DNA from: Owenia fusiformis
Lineage: Eukaryota; Annelida; Polychaeta; Sabellida; Oweniidae
Length of the DNA: 64,000 bases
Direction: 5' to 3'
Assembly (NCBI GenBank): GCA_903813345.2
Contig: CAIIXF020000003.1
Coordinates: 10,244,931-10,308,930, forward strand
Made by a program: the position numbers and the translations under genes. Numbering within the stretch: the stretch's first letter is position 1; each line of letters starts with the position of its first letter. Below the pieces are notes generated by a model, which was not told where the DNA came from, did no database searches, and saw nothing but the letters and a program-made list of their open reading frames with translations. Shown here piece after piece: positions 63,001 to 64,000 of this stretch.

Positions 63001-63224
63001 CAAAAACGGATCAACACCATACAAAAACAGTCAGGCAGTTTGCAAAAAAGTTACACCAAGTATTTGGGTCAGATCCAAAATATGGTGCCGCACCAAGAAA
63101 ATTTCATAGAATTTTGAATTTTGACAAAGTTGCTGTACATGAGGTGATGGAGAACTTTGATAAGCATTATTCAGAGGTAGAGAACTTGTGTCCAGATATA
63201 CCTCTGTATGAACCTAAAGTGTGA
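57022..63224 (+). CDS. Gene B: paralogue of gene A
   Basis: Five exons: 57022-57141, 58508-58733, 59525-59619, 61349-61602 and 62864-63224 (351 residues), with the same phases as gene A (0, 1, 0, 2). Exon 1 has a signal anchor (AIVVFTVLILCLMYVY). Exon 2 reads 'VWLPQTTLELLGKLTHLKDV' and 'KSGRPYFQHCV'. Exon 3 has GMAGCLLDIGAPLDHALSGL and 'LHSIYVFGAQAQ'. Exon 4 has 'EYYVWGYTIFPRGNLDD' and 'LKDAVLGHFCNELDEF'. Exon 5 has 'FGSDPKYGAAPRKFHRILNF' and 'PDIPLYEPKV'. Exon 1 and the N-terminal part of exon 2 are the most diverged; exons 3-5 are highly conserved with gene A. This pattern suggests constraint on the core and relaxed linker sequence. Function unknown, with an HD/DUF6817-like core as a hypothesis. 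It lies head-to-tail with gene A. Confidence 0.8.
58022..58112. repeat. Dispersed repeat, second copy (see 18125-18215)
   Basis: Lies in intron 1 of gene B. It is shared with 18125-18215 through the block 'agagaaaaacattgttgaat' and neighbours. Local frame: QSVFNDWFKRKTLLNSVHHI. Probably retrotransposon debris. Confidence 0.6.
59180..59524 (+). repeat. Two extra exon 3 copies in gene B
   Basis: A truncated copy of exon 3 at 59272-59332 and an 81-bp copy at 59417-59497 precede the true exon at 59525. The stretch 59180-59271 is itself repeated at 59333-59416 ('aaagactttt-gtcatggttctc', 'ggctatgggcctgcttac'). So the duplicated unit here includes more intron than the 108-bp unit of gene A. Confidence 0.88.
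59693..59895. repeat. Dispersed repeat, copy 2 (see 2897-3112)
   Basis: High-identity partner of 2897-3112, located in intron 3 of gene B. It lacks the short internal duplication of copy 1. Its antisense frame is the same repeat product seen at copy 1, so not a gene. Confidence 0.8.
59968..60037. repeat. Short near-perfect hairpin
   Basis: ccatttattagtgttcat is inverted as atgaacactaataaatgg, with inner 'tgtcacag'/'ctgtgacc' pairing and a loop of about 16 bases. No terminal duplication identified. Possibly a small foldback element in intron 3 of gene B. Confidence 0.75.
60040..61348. other. Gene B intron 3 remainder, nothing recognised
   Basis: Plain AT-rich intron without recognisable repeats or extra exons. 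The last 60 bases align with the intron before exon 4 of gene A ('catttcatgatatgatgt'). Confidence 0.5.
61803..62325. mobile_element. Foldback element with 18-bp 'ggacaactcatcccct' repeats
   Basis: The left arm has about ten tandem units of 'ctggacaactcatcccct' type. The right arm (62236-62315) has five inverted units ('ggggatgagttgtccagg'). The outer words 'ttcttaaaggttta' and 'aaccttcttaaac' also relate the ends. The interior at 62150-62235 is related to the outer arm of the palindrome at 42025-42485. It lies in intron 4 of gene B. Confidence 0.85.
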
Positions 63225-63779
63225 TTCCAGGAAATAGCAGTAGGGTATTACTAACACTATCACATTATATTGTCTATTTATACTATCTACTCATTTTAGA
63301 ACGGGCATAAGTCTCACTTCTTGGAGGATGTGTATTGGAATACACAATTATGCAGAAAGTCCTGCGCATTATATAATGACAAGAGAGAAGCTAGGGATCT
63401 CAGTCCACGCGCTGATACCAATTCACTCGTTCACTCGTCCAGATATTGATATGAACTCGTGGATAAAAATGATATATCACAAAAATGTAGGATATCCAAT
63501 ACTTATTTCCATTCACTCCTCAATATTCTATGGTTCTTGGGTCTTACATCAGTTATAAAATGTACATTGTACCTCACCATAGTTGACTCAATGAGGTATG
63601 TTATTTGTGTTTCTTATAAGATTATTTTACTTGGGTGCATTAGTGTATTTTTGTTTACTCTCTATGCATCAACGTTCATTAGTGCAATGATATACAGGCC
63701 CGTAGCCATGGCAATCACAAGTATTATCGCTGTATTTCGGAATAGTTTACCTCATGAGGATGTTTGCAACTATAATTAA
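63225..63779. other. Gene B 3' flank with a stray MITE end
   Basis: No gene seen. 'caggcccgtagccatggcaa' at 63697-63716 is a left end of the CAGGCCCGTAGCC family without a matching right end nearby. The two frames crossing this segment show no domain. Confidence 0.5.
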
Positions 63780-63965
63780 TGTTTATTCCATTCTGTGCTC
63801 CATTATGCTCTATACCTAACACAGTTCAAGCTATTTTTACTGAGCAAATCCACCCAAATCCAGGACCTGCAAATCATTTTCAATTCAAAACATCATCATC
63901 TCAAATATCGACATTATGAACTTTGTCTTGTGCAACTCATTGATGAACCAACTCGTTGTAACAAA
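63780..63965 (+). pseudogene. Start of a non-LTR retrotransposon ORF (internally deleted)
   Basis: One frame reads AIFTEQIHPNPGPANHFQFK. '(G)(D/E)IHPNPGP' is the hallmark N-terminus of many CR1/Jockey-like ORF2 proteins. About 70 bases later another frame reads CLVQLIDEPTRC, resembling the endonuclease block 'LHQLVTEPTR'. The usual 100+ residues between them are missing, so it is a deleted copy. It may continue past the window edge. Confidence 0.6.
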
Positions 63966-64000
63966 CACCAGCAGATTATGTATAGACTTACTCATCTCAA

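Noticed and set aside
1-64000. tRNA or rRNA genes
   Set aside because: No cloverleaf with A/B boxes and no rRNA core sequence was recognised by eye; a tRNAscan run would be needed to exclude tRNAs fully.

Overview
The window is AT-rich eukaryotic genomic DNA with spliced genes, long introns and very dense, often nested transposable elements. Expanded AIG1/GIMAP GTPases, mariner remnants, several non-LTR retrotransposon lineages and many foldback/MITE elements point to a marine invertebrate. A mollusc or other lophotrochozoan is my best guess, but this is inference only. I saw no bacterial operons, tRNA or rRNA genes, and no CRISPR array.

Layout. 1-5.2 kb: microsatellite, short direct duplication, a dispersed repeat, a nested mariner pair and a small MITE. 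5.66-13.2 kb: two AIG1/GIMAP-type GTPase exons, both on the minus strand. The second (9858-11212) is preceded by three small symmetric phase-1 exons, two of which encode near-perfect ubiquitin-interacting motifs (UIM). 13.3-17.3 kb: a 3.95-kb element with long inverted repeats, filled with CTTCC-type and ACGA-type satellites. 19-24.2 kb: a mariner remnant, then an inverted-repeat element holding a broken non-LTR retrotransposon. 24.5-29.1 kb: a minus-strand non-LTR element with RT and RNase H, split by a 1.84-kb DNA element whose 5-bp target duplication can be read directly.

29.4-63.2 kb: a small gene family of unknown function. Gene A (29414-35729) and gene B (57022-63224) each have five exons with identical phases and encode about 350-residue proteins with an N-terminal signal anchor. 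The core resembles HD/DUF6817-like sequences (a hypothesis). A degenerate third copy lies at about 51.48-52.40 kb. Exon 3 is tandemly amplified in A (11 copies) and weakly in B (3 copies). In the pseudogene a different exon end is amplified. Between A and B lie a 3.4-kb inverted-repeat element carrying a zinc-finger ORF, more mariners, foldback elements, and remnants of a PHD-like transposon protein. The window ends in the start of another non-LTR element.

The two genuine gene groups, UIM-GIMAP and the A/B family, both look like lineage-specific expanding families. Nothing in the sequence links them functionally. All coordinates and splice sites were read by eye.
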